DNA from: Rubripirellula tenax
GTDB taxonomy: Bacteria; Planctomycetota; Planctomycetia; Pirellulales; Pirellulaceae
Length of the DNA: 64,000 bases
Reading direction: 5' to 3'
Assembly: GCF_007860125.1 (NCBI RefSeq)
Contig: NZ_SJPW01000002.1
Location: 570,147-634,146, forward strand
Shown here: positions 47,547 to 57,500 of the stretch, in pieces
Layout: every line of letters begins with the position of its first letter
How positions within the stretch are numbered: the stretch's first letter is position 1
Program-made: the position numbers and the translations under genes
Notes under the pieces: model-generated
What the model saw: only the letters and a program-made list of their open reading frames with translations
What the model was told of the DNA's origin: nothing
Database searches by the model: none

Positions 47547-48937
47547 GGTTGCGCCCCTTGGTTGTTGTGTTTATCGATCACGGCGACTCGCATTCCCGCC
47601 GTCAATCGGTGCATGCCGTCGACAATCACGCGGTCACCAGGACTCAGCATGCCTTGAACCAAGGTGAGATCACCGTCGGTGCGTAGCAGTTCTACCGCCC
47701 GCTTTTCGCAAGCCGCTTCCGCCGCCGTGCCGGGCACTGCCAATACCGTCCAAACGCCACGTCCGCCTCGGGTAAGCGATGATGTCGGCAACCAGTAAGT
47801 GTTCGCCGCTGTGGTGCTGGAAGAACCCGTCGTGAGCTCGACATCCACGACTTCCCCGGGAATCCATCCTTGGGACGACTCGATTCCGATCGGGCGGACA
47901 TAGATCGCGCGGGTCCGTGTCGCCAAATCGACATAGGGTTCAACACGAACGACGGTTCCAGTGCATTGCGTTGTGCGCAGCCGCAGAGAGACCTGATCGG
48001 CGGGCTTGATCGAGTCCGCGACGGCGGCTGGGATCCCGAAGCGACCTTCGACGTCCAGGCTGATCCAGTGCAGGATCGGTTCGCCCGCGGTGACCACCGC
48101 ACCTTCGTCGATGAATCGCGACCGGACCAAGCCGTCAAACGGAGCCTCAATGCGGCTATCGCGACGATCGGCTTCGATCTCTCGCAGCTCTCCTCGGATG
48201 GAATCGCACACGGCGCGTTGTGCGGCCACCTGTTCTTTTCGAGTGCCTTCTTCGAGCAGACGCAACTCGGCACGGGCCGCATTCCATTGCTCGTCGGCTG
48301 CCCGTTGGCCGAAACGGGCTTCGTCCAGCGTCCGCACGCTGCCGGCGTCGCGTGCGGCGAGCTGTTCTTCGCGAAGGGTGTTTGCTTTTGACAGTTCTCG
48401 ATTCGCCGCCAAGCTTGCGACCTTTGCACGAGCCGCTTCGATGGACTCCTTGCGAGGTCCCGCGATCAACTCGTCCAACAACGCGGTGGCAGATTCCAGG
48501 TCCGCTCGCGTGCGTTGCTCCGACGCATCCAAGTCATCCGTGGCGATGCATGCTAAACACTCGCCCTGGGTAACCCGATCGCCTTCTTCCTTCATCACCT
48601 CGACGACTCGGCCCGGTCGATCGAATCCGAGCTGACTCTCTCGTCTCGCCACAAGCATTCCTGAATACGATTGGCGGACTTCATCAGGCGTGACAACCCC
48701 GACGACAACAACGCCGACGGGCAAGGGTGCGGAAGTGGCCGGTGGTGATTCGGAACCTTCGACCAGAGTCTCGGCCGAATGGCTGCGACCGATCCAAACG
48801 GCTGCGATCACGACCGTGGCAAGGGACAGAGTCAACGCGGACAGTTGCTTGGGTGATACCGATCCTCGTCGATTGAGTGAGCGTCGATTGAGTAAGCGTC
48901 GATTGGCAGAGTATTGATTGGCAGAGTGTCGATTCAT
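47543..48937 (-). CDS. RND periplasmic adaptor (HlyD family)
   Basis: A 464-residue membrane-fusion protein. One N-terminal membrane helix (LSALTLSLATVVIAAVWIG), lipoyl-like halves (GFDRPGRVVEVMKEEGDRV, APFDGLVRSRFIDEGAVVTAG) around a coiled-coil hairpin (about 110-230), and a beta-barrel. It links the RND permease to an outer-membrane channel. The first 26 residues are five imperfect pentapeptides. Starts at ATG 48937, overlapping the TetR stop by 4 nt, and overlaps the permease by 4 nt. Confidence 0.92.
   Translation of the reverse strand: MNRHSANQYSANRRLLNRRSLNRRGSVSPKQLSALTLSLATVVIAAVWIGRSHSAETLVEGSESPPATSAPLPVGVVVVGVVTPDEVRQSYSGMLVARRESQLGFDRPGRVVEVMKEEGDRVTQGECLACIATDDLDASEQRTRADLESATALLDELIAGPRKESIEAARAKVASLAANRELSKANTLREEQLAARDAGSVRTLDEARFGQRAADEQWNAARAELRLLEEGTRKEQVAAQRAVCDSIRGELREIEADRRDSRIEAPFDGLVRSRFIDEGAVVTAGEPILHWISLDVEGRFGIPAAVADSIKPADQVSLRLRTTQCTGTVVRVEPYVDLATRTRAIYVRPIGIESSQGWIPGEVVDVELTTGSSSTTAANTYWLPTSSLTRGGRGVWTVLAVPGTAAEAACEKRAVELLRTDGDLTLVQGMLSPGDRVIVDGMHRLTAGMRVAVIDKHNNQGAQP
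48860..48934 (-). repeat. 15-bp tandem repeats coding pentapeptides
   Basis: Five 15-nt units encode NRHSA, NQYSA, NRRLL, NRRSL and NRRGS directly after the start of the HlyD protein. The DNA units are similar to each other (around GATTGAGT and GATTGGCA), so slippage could change the length of the cytoplasmic tail. Confidence 0.6.
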
Positions 48938-49713
48938 GATCCGGCTCCTTGGGTGGATACGCCGGTGGGCGAATCTTGGTCGACCACCGCGATCGCGTCC
49001 GTAGGAATCGTTTTGAAAAGGACCGCGCGAACCCTCGCCACCAGCTTTCGGTAGGGAGCTGGTTCATAAAGCGGTAGCCATCCGTATCCGTCCATCATCG
49101 CGTTGCAGTTTCGTCGAATGGATGCGGAAGTATCTCGAATGCCAATTTCGCTTAAGCCGGGCGACGACGCGTCAATCATCATTCCGCCGTATGTGAGCGA
49201 CCAGAGTCCGAAGATCAGTTCTTCGACGTGCAGTCCACGCGGCAGCTTCAGATCGCCCTCTTTGACCGCACGATGCCCAAGGGTGGCAACCAACCCCATC
49301 GTTCGGCTTTCACACCCCAGAAGCGTTTCCCGCCGTTGATCGCTGGCCTTTTCCCAGATCGTTGCGTGACGTACCAACGTTTCGATGATGAACAGGTCGG
49401 CGAATCGTGTGCGGAAGTCCTCGCAGCCGATTCCGATGGCCGCCATTGCATCGCGTGACCCCGCCTGTGACTGCCCGGCAACATGAAACAACGCCAGCCG
49501 CGTTTCGCTGCTCTGGATCGCCAACGCCAGCAGGATCTCTTCCTTACACGAAAAATGGTTGTAGATCGTCCCCTTGGTGTACTTCATTTCCTTCGCAATC
49601 GCTTCCATGCTGAGCGCGGCGAGGCCGCCGCCGGCAACCATGGGGCGAGCCAGGTGAAGGATGCGAGATTCGCGATCGCGAATCTCGCTTTGCTTGGGCG
49701 TAATTTTTGACAT
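48934..49713 (-). CDS. TetR/AcrR-family regulator
   Basis: A 259-residue repressor. The N-terminal HTH is LSMEAIAKEMKYTKGTIYNH (about residues 39-58). The ligand-binding domain follows; the C-terminal ~25 residues are a loose tail. It heads the TetR-HlyD-RND operon and most likely represses it, released when a pump substrate binds. A palindromic site lies 30-59 nt upstream of ATG 49713. Confidence 0.9.
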   Translation of the reverse strand: MSKITPKQSEIRDRESRILHLARPMVAGGGLAALSMEAIAKEMKYTKGTIYNHFSCKEEILLALAIQSSETRLALFHVAGQSQAGSRDAMAAIGIGCEDFRTRFADLFIIETLVRHATIWEKASDQRRETLLGCESRTMGLVATLGHRAVKEGDLKLPRGLHVEELIFGLWSLTYGGMMIDASSPGLSEIGIRDTSASIRRNCNAMMDGYGWLPLYEPAPYRKLVARVRAVLFKTIPTDAIAVVDQDSPTGVSTQGAGS

Positions 49714-49742
49714 CCCGTCAAAATAGCCCGGGGCGCAAAAAA

Positions 49743-49772
49743 TGACAAGTCGTCAAATTTGACAGCAAGTCA
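49743..49772. promoter_or_regulatory. Candidate TetR operator
   Basis: A perfect 12-bp palindrome GTCAAATTTGAC (49752-49763) is centred within a wider one whose ends are TGAC (49743-49746) and GTCA (49769-49772). On the minus strand it also contains TTGACT and TTGACG, which resemble -35 boxes, so a bound repressor could block the promoter. Confidence 0.6.
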
Positions 49773-49809
49773 AAAAAACAAATTGGCGCACCGCGGTCTC
49801 GCCGGGGAA

Positions 49810-50814
49810 CTATTTTTTGGCGACCCGAATCGCCGGCGACGACAGCGAGACTTCCAGGCCTACCCGTCGCAGGTGATTCTCGGCCACTGTTCGCTGGGCG
49901 CCGGTCAATCGGTCGGACATCGAAGCCCAGTATTCATCGTCGTTGACCAGAAGTTTGGCAAGTTTGGCGGGCGTATCCGAGTCGTTTCGTCGCAGTCGGC
50001 GGCGGACGGCGGCAATACGATCGGCTTGTTCTGAATCCCATTGGCCCGTGTCGAGCGAATCGATCAAGGCCAGAGCGGGTGTCCCCCACATCAGCAGTTG
50101 TCGCTCGGCGGTGGCGCGAACATGTCGCCGTGGTGATCGCAGTGCCGCGATCGCGGACGCGACTTCCGTGGTTGCCACCGTCGTGCCTTCGCTGTTGGAT
50201 GCTTCGTCCAACATCGCTCGGTGGGTTTGACGGCCAAGCGTTTCCAGCGACGTTCCATTGAGCATTCGCATGATCAGGGTGCCAAAATGGGCATCGAATG
50301 AGTTCGGATCCAGTTGACGTAGATGCAAGAGGGTGGCGCCAGATGATCGAATCGTATTGCCATCGGATTCACGCTCCCAGACGATTGCGCCGCTGTCGTC
50401 GTGATGTAGCAAGGACCGTGTGTTCGACGTGGGGATCCAAGATTCGATCCGAATCTCGGATGCGTCTTGGACGTTCAACGTCACGTTCTGTTGGGGCGAT
50501 TCGAGCACGTAGTGCAGCGATGGGATTCCGCGTTGGGCCGTGACGCAGATGCTTTCGAAGCAGTCGCCTTCTTGGCAGCTTTGCGAACCTTTGCGGTGTC
50601 GCGGCGAATCCAGGCAAAGACGGCCTTGGATCAGTTGAAATCGAACGACTCCGGAGCCCAGTTCGGGGCCGCCGAAGAAGCCAGAGTCGGTGGGGCCAAC
50701 GTTAGCTGGGCTCGCTCGCCCCGCATCAAGACCCTCAGCCTCGGGCGGTCTTTCAGCGAAAGACGCGTCCATCATGGACAAGCCGATTAAGGCGAACAGC
50801 AAACACCACCTCAT
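49810..50814 (-). CDS. Secreted hypothetical protein
   Basis: A 334-residue protein with a signal peptide (MRWCLLFALIGLSMMDASFA). The first half is beta-rich (VRFQLIQGRLCLDSPRHRK, cysteines at CQEGDCFESIC). The C-terminal part (about 215-300) has a HEAT-like pair common in planctomycete proteins, RSPRRHVRATAERQLLMWG and ALALIDSLDTGQWDSEQAD. ATG 50814 follows GAGGG. It lies behind ribD, 188 nt away. Function unknown. Confidence 0.7.
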   Translation of the reverse strand: MRWCLLFALIGLSMMDASFAERPPEAEGLDAGRASPANVGPTDSGFFGGPELGSGVVRFQLIQGRLCLDSPRHRKGSQSCQEGDCFESICVTAQRGIPSLHYVLESPQQNVTLNVQDASEIRIESWIPTSNTRSLLHHDDSGAIVWERESDGNTIRSSGATLLHLRQLDPNSFDAHFGTLIMRMLNGTSLETLGRQTHRAMLDEASNSEGTTVATTEVASAIAALRSPRRHVRATAERQLLMWGTPALALIDSLDTGQWDSEQADRIAAVRRRLRRNDSDTPAKLAKLLVNDDEYWASMSDRLTGAQRTVAENHLRRVGLEVSLSSPAIRVAKK

Positions 50815-51002
50815 CCCTGAACCCTCACTTTCCCCGATCCAGCGGGAAGGTCGCTTGGTGTCAAGCGACGTGGGAACAAACGGTACGGTGGACGCATGGG
50901 CCGACCCTCATCGGGCAGGCCGACGAGTCCAGGAACCAGTATCGTCAGAAATCGCCGCGAGAATGAAGATCGATTTTCTCAGTTTCCACGTTTCCGCAAA
51001 GG

Positions 51003-52112
51003 CTAGCGGCGATAGATTAGCCGCACGTCGTCGTCAAATCGATCGATCTGATGCAGCTTGAACGCCCACGCTTGGGAAAGTCGTTCGACGCCCTGACCGC
51101 CGATGGGGCCCGGCGCCGCCGTTCCGCCAAAGGCTTTCGCACCCACGAAAACGTGCGCTTCGTCAATTTGACCGACACTAAGAAAGCTGGAAAAAACCTC
51201 CCCGCCACCCTCAACCATCACGTTGGTCGCCCCATTTTCGGCGAGTCGTTTCAGTGTTGTGGTAACCATGTCGTCAGATTCGCGGTCGTCCAACAGAATC
51301 ACGTGCGCGCCGGCCGATTCCAGATCGCGCCGTTGGGCGGCATTCGTTTGGGGGCCCGCGAACAGCCACACCGGAATCTGTGACGCAGTGCGAACCAGTT
51401 TACTATCCAGGCTGGGTAATCGCCGCCGGCAAAGGATTGCGCGAGTGGCGACGCGAGTTCCCGGGGGCCGGGCGTTGAGCATCGGATCGTCCGCGACCAC
51501 CGTGCCCATGCCGGCCACAATCGCGTCAACTCGGCCACGGAGTTCATGCACCGCGCGGCGAGATGATTCACCGGTGATCCATTGGCTCTCGCCGGTTGCT
51601 GTGGCAATCCGCCCGTCCAAGGTCATCGCCCATTTGGCGATCACCCAAGGAAGGCCGGTGCGTACACGTTTGACAAACGGAGCCACCACGGCCGCCGCTT
51701 CATTTGCCAACACGCCCACCGTGACATCGATGCCCGAGTCGCGAAGTTTCGCGATGCCTCCACCGGAAACCTTTTCAAAGGGGTCTTCGATCGCAACCAC
51801 GACCCGGCCTATTTCGGCGTCGATCAACGCGTCGGCGCAGGGAGGTGTTTTGCCGAAGTGGCAGCACGGTTCAAGCGTCACGTAGGCGGTCGCGCCACGA
51901 GCGTTGTCGGTGGATTCAAGTGACCCCAGCGCCGCGACTTCGGCGTGATCACCGCCAAACTTCGCGTGGTAGCCTTTTCCGATGATCTTGCCATCGCGAA
52001 CGATCACGCATCCAACCATCGGGTTGGGTTCGACGTGACCTTCGCCTAGCCGCGCTCTTTCGATCGCGGCCGACATGAAACGTTGGTCGTCGGTGGTTGA
52101 GTGACGTAACAC
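51003..52112 (-). CDS. ribD: Bifunctional riboflavin biosynthesis deaminase/reductase RibD
   Basis: A 369-residue enzyme for the second and third steps of riboflavin synthesis. The N-terminal deaminase (to about residue 145) has the zinc motif DHAEVAAL and PCCHFGKTPPC. The C-terminal reductase (about 150-365) has PWVIAKWAMTLDGRIATATG and NVMVEGGGEVFSSFL. I place the start at GTG 52112 because the first ATG is 36 nt further in; the frame is open from a TTG at 52127. Other rib genes are not in the window. It appears intact. Confidence 0.93.
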   Translation of the reverse strand: MLRHSTTDDQRFMSAAIERARLGEGHVEPNPMVGCVIVRDGKIIGKGYHAKFGGDHAEVAALGSLESTDNARGATAYVTLEPCCHFGKTPPCADALIDAEIGRVVVAIEDPFEKVSGGGIAKLRDSGIDVTVGVLANEAAAVVAPFVKRVRTGLPWVIAKWAMTLDGRIATATGESQWITGESSRRAVHELRGRVDAIVAGMGTVVADDPMLNARPPGTRVATRAILCRRRLPSLDSKLVRTASQIPVWLFAGPQTNAAQRRDLESAGAHVILLDDRESDDMVTTTLKRLAENGATNVMVEGGGEVFSSFLSVGQIDEAHVFVGAKAFGGTAAPGPIGGQGVERLSQAWAFKLHQIDRFDDDVRLIYRR

Positions 52113-52169
52113 GACTTCAAATCTCAAATGTTAAAATGCAAATCCAAAATTCAAAGCCATCGCACACAA

Positions 52170-54323
52170 TCAATCCATTCCTGGGACCCACAACTTGCTG
52201 CCGCCGCCGGACTCGGGCGGGCCAGCGGGTGCAGGGCCACCGCCACCATCAGGCGTCCACAGTCCGCCGCCGGCTGCAGCCGCCGGTTGTTGGGCGGGCC
52301 GTCCACCACGAGGCGATCCGTCGGGATTGATCAACCCGAATTGAATCAGCATTTGTTGCAGTCGGGCCATGACTTCCGGTTCATTGCCATAGCGCGTCGT
52401 CAGTGTTTGCAACGTGTTTTGGAATCCCGGTCCGTCACCGGCTTGCAGTCGCAAGCCGATTTCGCTGAGCAACAAATTCGAGATCGGGATGTCTTTGCTC
52501 TCGGCGAACGCTTTCGCTTTTTCCATCAACTCAAGAGCTTCGGTGCTATTTTCGGCTGCATTGATCAGCGACATATACGCCAACAATCGAGCCGGTTGTT
52601 GTTCTTCGCTTAGATCCGCATCGATCAAACGGTTGGCCAATCGCCGTGTCGCCGGAGTCGCCGAGACCTGTTGAGAACGTTGCAACAGATAGATCAACGA
52701 TTCAGCATTCAGTCCTGCCGGGTCGACCAGGTTCAAGTCTTCGTTGGCGACCGATTCGATATCGTCGTCGGTCGGTTTGATCGCCGCTTGTGGTTCGACG
52801 CCAGCCAATTCGAGAACGCGATTCATGATGTCATCCCCCTTCGACGCGATGGCATCGTATTGTTGGATGATGCGAATGACCGCCGTCCGTTCTAGTCGTT
52901 TGGAATCATCACCGGCCGATGACTTCAACGATTCGCCGCCCAGCAACGGCAGCGACAGTGACGCGATCGAGGGCGCCATTCGCGTGTCCGACAATTCGTT
53001 TTGCAGCTTCTCTGCTTCGCCGGGATTCGCTTTGAATCGAATCATCGCGATCGCAGGTTGGCAAGCAACCAACAACGGCAACGCTTCGCCTTCGCTTTCC
53101 GTCCACTTCAATCCGCTGATCACGCTGTCGATGCGGCCACGAACATCGTCCAAGCTTTCCTTGCGAATTTCGAGCGCTTCGATTCGGGCGGCGCGATCGG
53201 TTTGGCGTCCGTACACGAACACCATCGCGATGGCTTCGGGAACATCAGCGACCGGCGGCAGCACTTCGAGTGATTCCGGTTTCTCGCGATCCAAAATTTG
53301 GAAGCCCGCCTTGGGTGGAACCTCGTCTTCGCTGGCCCGCATGCCTTGCAGCAAGTCCGGGGGCAACGCCACCATTCGTGCGTCGGCCAACAACGCGAGT
53401 TCGGCTTCATCGGCTTTTTCAATCTCGGCCGTCAACGTCGTCGTCGACACCGAAACGTCGGGTGAACCTGGTTTGGCCAAAGCCGACATCGCCAGGTATC
53501 GTGCTCGTTCTTCGAAGTCCAGCGATTCGCACGCGGACAATTTCTTGAACAGGTCGGATTGGGCATCGGTATCGCCACGCCAGATCGCGCAGGTCAGCAA
53601 CCCCAACAAAATCGACGGTTCTTTCGGCACGGTGCGTCGAAGCGATTCGAACTTGGTTTCGGCCAGCATGACTTTGTTGCTGCGCAGAAGCGTCGCGGCT
53701 TCGTCGAAGCGTTCGCCCCACTCCGCGCCTTCGGGTCGTTCGATCGGTTCGGGGATTGCCTTCATCAACTGGCTGATCGTGGGCGCCGAATTGAGTTGAC
53801 GCAGCACCGTCATCGCGGTTTGTCCGCCTTGATAACCGGATGCCATCATGGCCAACGTCGCATATACCCGCGCGGTAAGGAACACGCCGCTTTGGGCTAA
53901 CGAATATGCCAGAACGGAAGACACGTCCAAGACGAATGCATCGACGTCGCGACCGCTTTCGGTCAGCGCTTCCAGCATCTTGGATGTCGCTTCTTCCTGT
54001 TTTCCGCGGAACAACAGCGCCGCCGCCAACTGGGTCAATGCCAACGGGTTGCTGGGTTGCAACCGGATGAAGCGGTCCGCGTTGTCGGCAAGCGAATCGT
54101 ACTCGCGGAGATCCAATAGCAGCCGACCGCGAATCGCCAACGCCCAAGCGGCGTCGGGATTCTCAGAAAGAATGTTCGACAAGCGATCGAGCGAAGGAAC
54201 GACCTGTCCCCCCTCGATCATGTTCATGACTTCGTCGAGTTCGTGGACCGAGTCTTTGCACTTGCAGAATTTGATCTTTTTGCCGCTTCCACAGGGGCAA
54301 ATCGCGTAGGTATCGACGGTCAT
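52170..54323 (-). CDS. SEC-C motif protein with TPR-like helices
   Basis: A 717-residue protein with an N-terminal SEC-C zinc motif (CPCGSGKKIKFCKC, residues 9-22), as found at the end of SecA. The rest is a long helical stack of TPR type (NPDAAWALAIRGRLLLDL, RLQPSNPLALTQLAAALLFRG) and ends in a Pro-Gly-Ala-rich tail. ATG 54323 starts just before the motif; the frame is open to 54443. It follows the SNF2 gene on the same strand with a 254-nt gap. A protein-protein adaptor role is inferred; partners unknown. Confidence 0.85.
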   Translation of the reverse strand: MTVDTYAICPCGSGKKIKFCKCKDSVHELDEVMNMIEGGQVVPSLDRLSNILSENPDAAWALAIRGRLLLDLREYDSLADNADRFIRLQPSNPLALTQLAAALLFRGKQEEATSKMLEALTESGRDVDAFVLDVSSVLAYSLAQSGVFLTARVYATLAMMASGYQGGQTAMTVLRQLNSAPTISQLMKAIPEPIERPEGAEWGERFDEAATLLRSNKVMLAETKFESLRRTVPKEPSILLGLLTCAIWRGDTDAQSDLFKKLSACESLDFEERARYLAMSALAKPGSPDVSVSTTTLTAEIEKADEAELALLADARMVALPPDLLQGMRASEDEVPPKAGFQILDREKPESLEVLPPVADVPEAIAMVFVYGRQTDRAARIEALEIRKESLDDVRGRIDSVISGLKWTESEGEALPLLVACQPAIAMIRFKANPGEAEKLQNELSDTRMAPSIASLSLPLLGGESLKSSAGDDSKRLERTAVIRIIQQYDAIASKGDDIMNRVLELAGVEPQAAIKPTDDDIESVANEDLNLVDPAGLNAESLIYLLQRSQQVSATPATRRLANRLIDADLSEEQQPARLLAYMSLINAAENSTEALELMEKAKAFAESKDIPISNLLLSEIGLRLQAGDGPGFQNTLQTLTTRYGNEPEVMARLQQMLIQFGLINPDGSPRGGRPAQQPAAAAGGGLWTPDGGGGPAPAGPPESGGGSKLWVPGMD

Positions 54324-54577
54324 CAGGGAAGTTGGCCAAAAAGGAACAAAGGAGAGGGTTTGGTCTGAATCGACTTTACCACTTTTCCGGTCCGCCGCCG
54401 ACCACCATTCTCTTGACGAAGAATCCCATTTACCCGCGTCCAACGCCCACGTAGGTCCGGTTCTCCGAAACGGACAGCGCGACAGATTCGCGGTTTGTGC
54501 GAGTCGCCCACGTCAGCGCCACCCATGAGGTCGCCAATCAGGTGCCCTCGGCCCTGATTCGCGTTGGCGATCGACGC

Positions 54578-57500
54578 CTAGCCCGACACGCCTTCGCGGA
54601 TCAGTTCGATCAATTCCTTGGTTTCCATGCGGGCGGCATGGTCGGTGCCATCGAGCACACCGGCGACCAGTTCGCGTTTGTCGGCATGCAGTTCAAGGAT
54701 CTGTTCCTCGATCGTTCCTTCGGCGACCAGTCGGTACACCGTGACGGGACGTTCTTGGCCGATGCGGTGGGCCCGGTCGGTGGCTTGGTCTTCCACGGCC
54801 GGATTCCACCAAGGATCCAAGTGGATGACGTAATCGGCCGCGGTCAAGTTCAAGCCTGTGCCCCCCGCCTTGAGCGATATCAGGAACAGATCGCCTTCGC
54901 CATTTTGGAACGAATCGACGCGCCGCTGACGTTCCTTGGCCGGCGTTGCACCGTCGAGATACTGGTACGTGATTCCTCGTTCGTCCAGTGCTTCGCGGAT
55001 CAAGCCGAGGTGCTTCACGAACTGGCTAAACACCAACGCACGGTGATCGCCGTCACGCAGTTCGTCGACCAAGGTCGTGAACAAATCCAGTTTCGCTGAA
55101 CTCTTCTTCCACGACTTATCGACAAGTCGCGGGTGACACGACAATTGACGCAGACGTGTTAGCCATGCCAGCGTTCGAATGCGTTGCTGACCGGCTTGGC
55201 CGTCTTCGCCGGTGCCGCTCAATTCTGCCAGCGCGGCCACGCGAGCTTCTTCGTACATCCTTCGCTCGGCCTTGCTCAGTTCCGCTTGCAACGTGATTTC
55301 CGTTCGCGGCGGCAGTTCCGTCAGCACCGTGTTCTTTGTTCGCCTAAGAATGAACGGTCGCACCAAACGCGACAGCGACAATCGTCGTTCGTCGTCTTTG
55401 TGTCGTTCGATCGGATCGGCGAAGCGATTTCGGAATCGATCCCACGATCCGAGCAGTCCTGGGCTGAGCGTGCGGAACAGACTCCACAATTCACCCAAGT
55501 GATTTTCAAGCGGCGTTCCCGACAATCCGATTCGCCAATCGGCTTCGACCATACGAACGGCCTGGGACGTTTTGGTTTGTGAGTTCTTGATGAATTGGGC
55601 CTCGTCAAGAACCAGCGTGTGCCACTGGCGTGATGCGAACCGTTTCGCGTCGCGCTGCAACAGTTGGTAACTGACGATGATCAAATCGTTCTCACCCGCT
55701 GCGGCGATCAACTTGTCTCGGTCGCTGTCGCGATACAGGTGCGCGTTCAGGCCGGGCGAGAACCGCTCGGTTTCGCGAACCCAGTTGTCGCCGACGCTGG
55801 TGGGCGCCACGACCAAAGCTGGGCCACCTGGTCCACGATCGAGTAGCACGCCCAATGTTTGAACTGTTTTTCCCAAACCCATATCATCGGCCAGCACACC
55901 GCCGACGCCCCACGATGCCAGTCGCGCCAACCACTGATAGCCTTCCAGTTGGTAATCGCGAAGCGTCGCGTCCAATCCGGTCGGTTTTTCGGGCGTCCAA
56001 TCGGCAAGCGCTTCCAAACGGCGGATCGAATCGTGCCACCGCGCGGTGGCTTCGATCGGAACGTCGTGACCAATCAATTCTTGGATCGCGGGAACCGCCG
56101 CGTCAGCGACTTTCAACGATCCGCGTTCGGCAACAACAGTATCGCCCAACTGTTGCAGACGTTTGCGAAACGCGTCACTGATCTTGGCGAATTCGCGGTC
56201 GCCGACTTGCACCAGCGAGCGGTTGTCACGAACCGCGGCCAGCAATTCGGCAAGCGGTACGTCGCGCCCGTCCAGCGAAACCGAACCGGTCAACCCGAAC
56301 CAGTCACGTCGGTCGTCGATTTGAACTCGCAATGCCGACGGAGTGATCTCGCCTCGCACGCGAATCGTTTCGCCTTCGGGCCAAATCAATCGGGGCGTCA
56401 ACTCGCCGCCTTGGTACAGCGACGCCAACAGATCCAGCGCCGCTTCGTCCGACGTGGCGACCCAGCGGAAATTACCGTCACCCGATAGCAGGTTCAGTTC
56501 AAAGTGCTCGACAACCGCTTCGGCCGAAAGTCGTTCAGCAGGAAGGTCACGTTCCAACCGGACGGGGCCTTCGGGCGTCAAGCAGGAAACAATGCCAGGC
56601 GGATTGCCCGGCGAAACCAATTCGCGGAAACGCGGTTCATGCATCGCTAGTGCCAGCGTCAAGCCGGCGCCCGGTCGCGGCCGAAGTTCCATCACCAATT
56701 CGGCCGTGACGGGCACAATCGGTCCGGCTAATTGCGGCGGTAACTCGACACGCACCAACGAATCAACGACGGTGCTGCCGACCGAGAACTTCGCCGCATC
56801 GGCTTCATCGAGTAGCGTTTCGGAAAAGTCGGCGCGCAACAGGAACTGAATCAAACGTGTCGCACGCGGATCTCGCAGCGTGCAGATCACCAAGCGGTTG
56901 TATTTCTGGTCGGCCAGAACAACGATGGGATCCACGGGGCTGGCGTGACCGAGCACGACTTGGCAATCGTCGGGATTGATTTTGATTCCTGAGATGGCAA
57001 GCTTCGGTCGAAACTTGGTTTTCTTTTCCGTCGGTGCGTCGTCGTCGCCGTCTTCTTCGATTTCGACCGGCTCGAGCGTTAGCGTTAATTCGGCGGTCAA
57101 CACAGCGACTTCGGTGGCATCGCCATCGTCCCAGGCAACGCTGTTGTGTCCAATCAGCGTCTGCAGCGCGCGGAATTCGCCGAAGTGATCCTCTTCGAAC
57201 GAATAGCTGGGTTTGGCGACCAGCGCGGCGACGCGTCCGTCGATGGGATCGGCGCTAAAGTCACGCCGCAGCAGATCGTAGCTGCGAGTTTCTTTGCCCT
57301 TCGTCCAACCTTTGCCGTTTTTACGAGGCCGTTGTTCGTAGGGCGTGATCGAGATGGGACAGTAATAACGGGACTGGGGAAGCCCGATCCGCCACTGAAT
57401 GCGGGTCGCTTCGCCCGCCGAGTCGACGACGGATGATTCTTTCGCGATCCGCATCAATTCGGTGACCAGTTCGCGACCGGCCGCTTCGTTGTCGACTTCC

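Noticed and set aside
52744-53799. 351-residue plus-strand frame rich in Ser
   Set aside because: It is antisense to the SEC-C/TPR gene; Ser-rich composition is what the opposite strand of Ala/Leu-rich helices gives.
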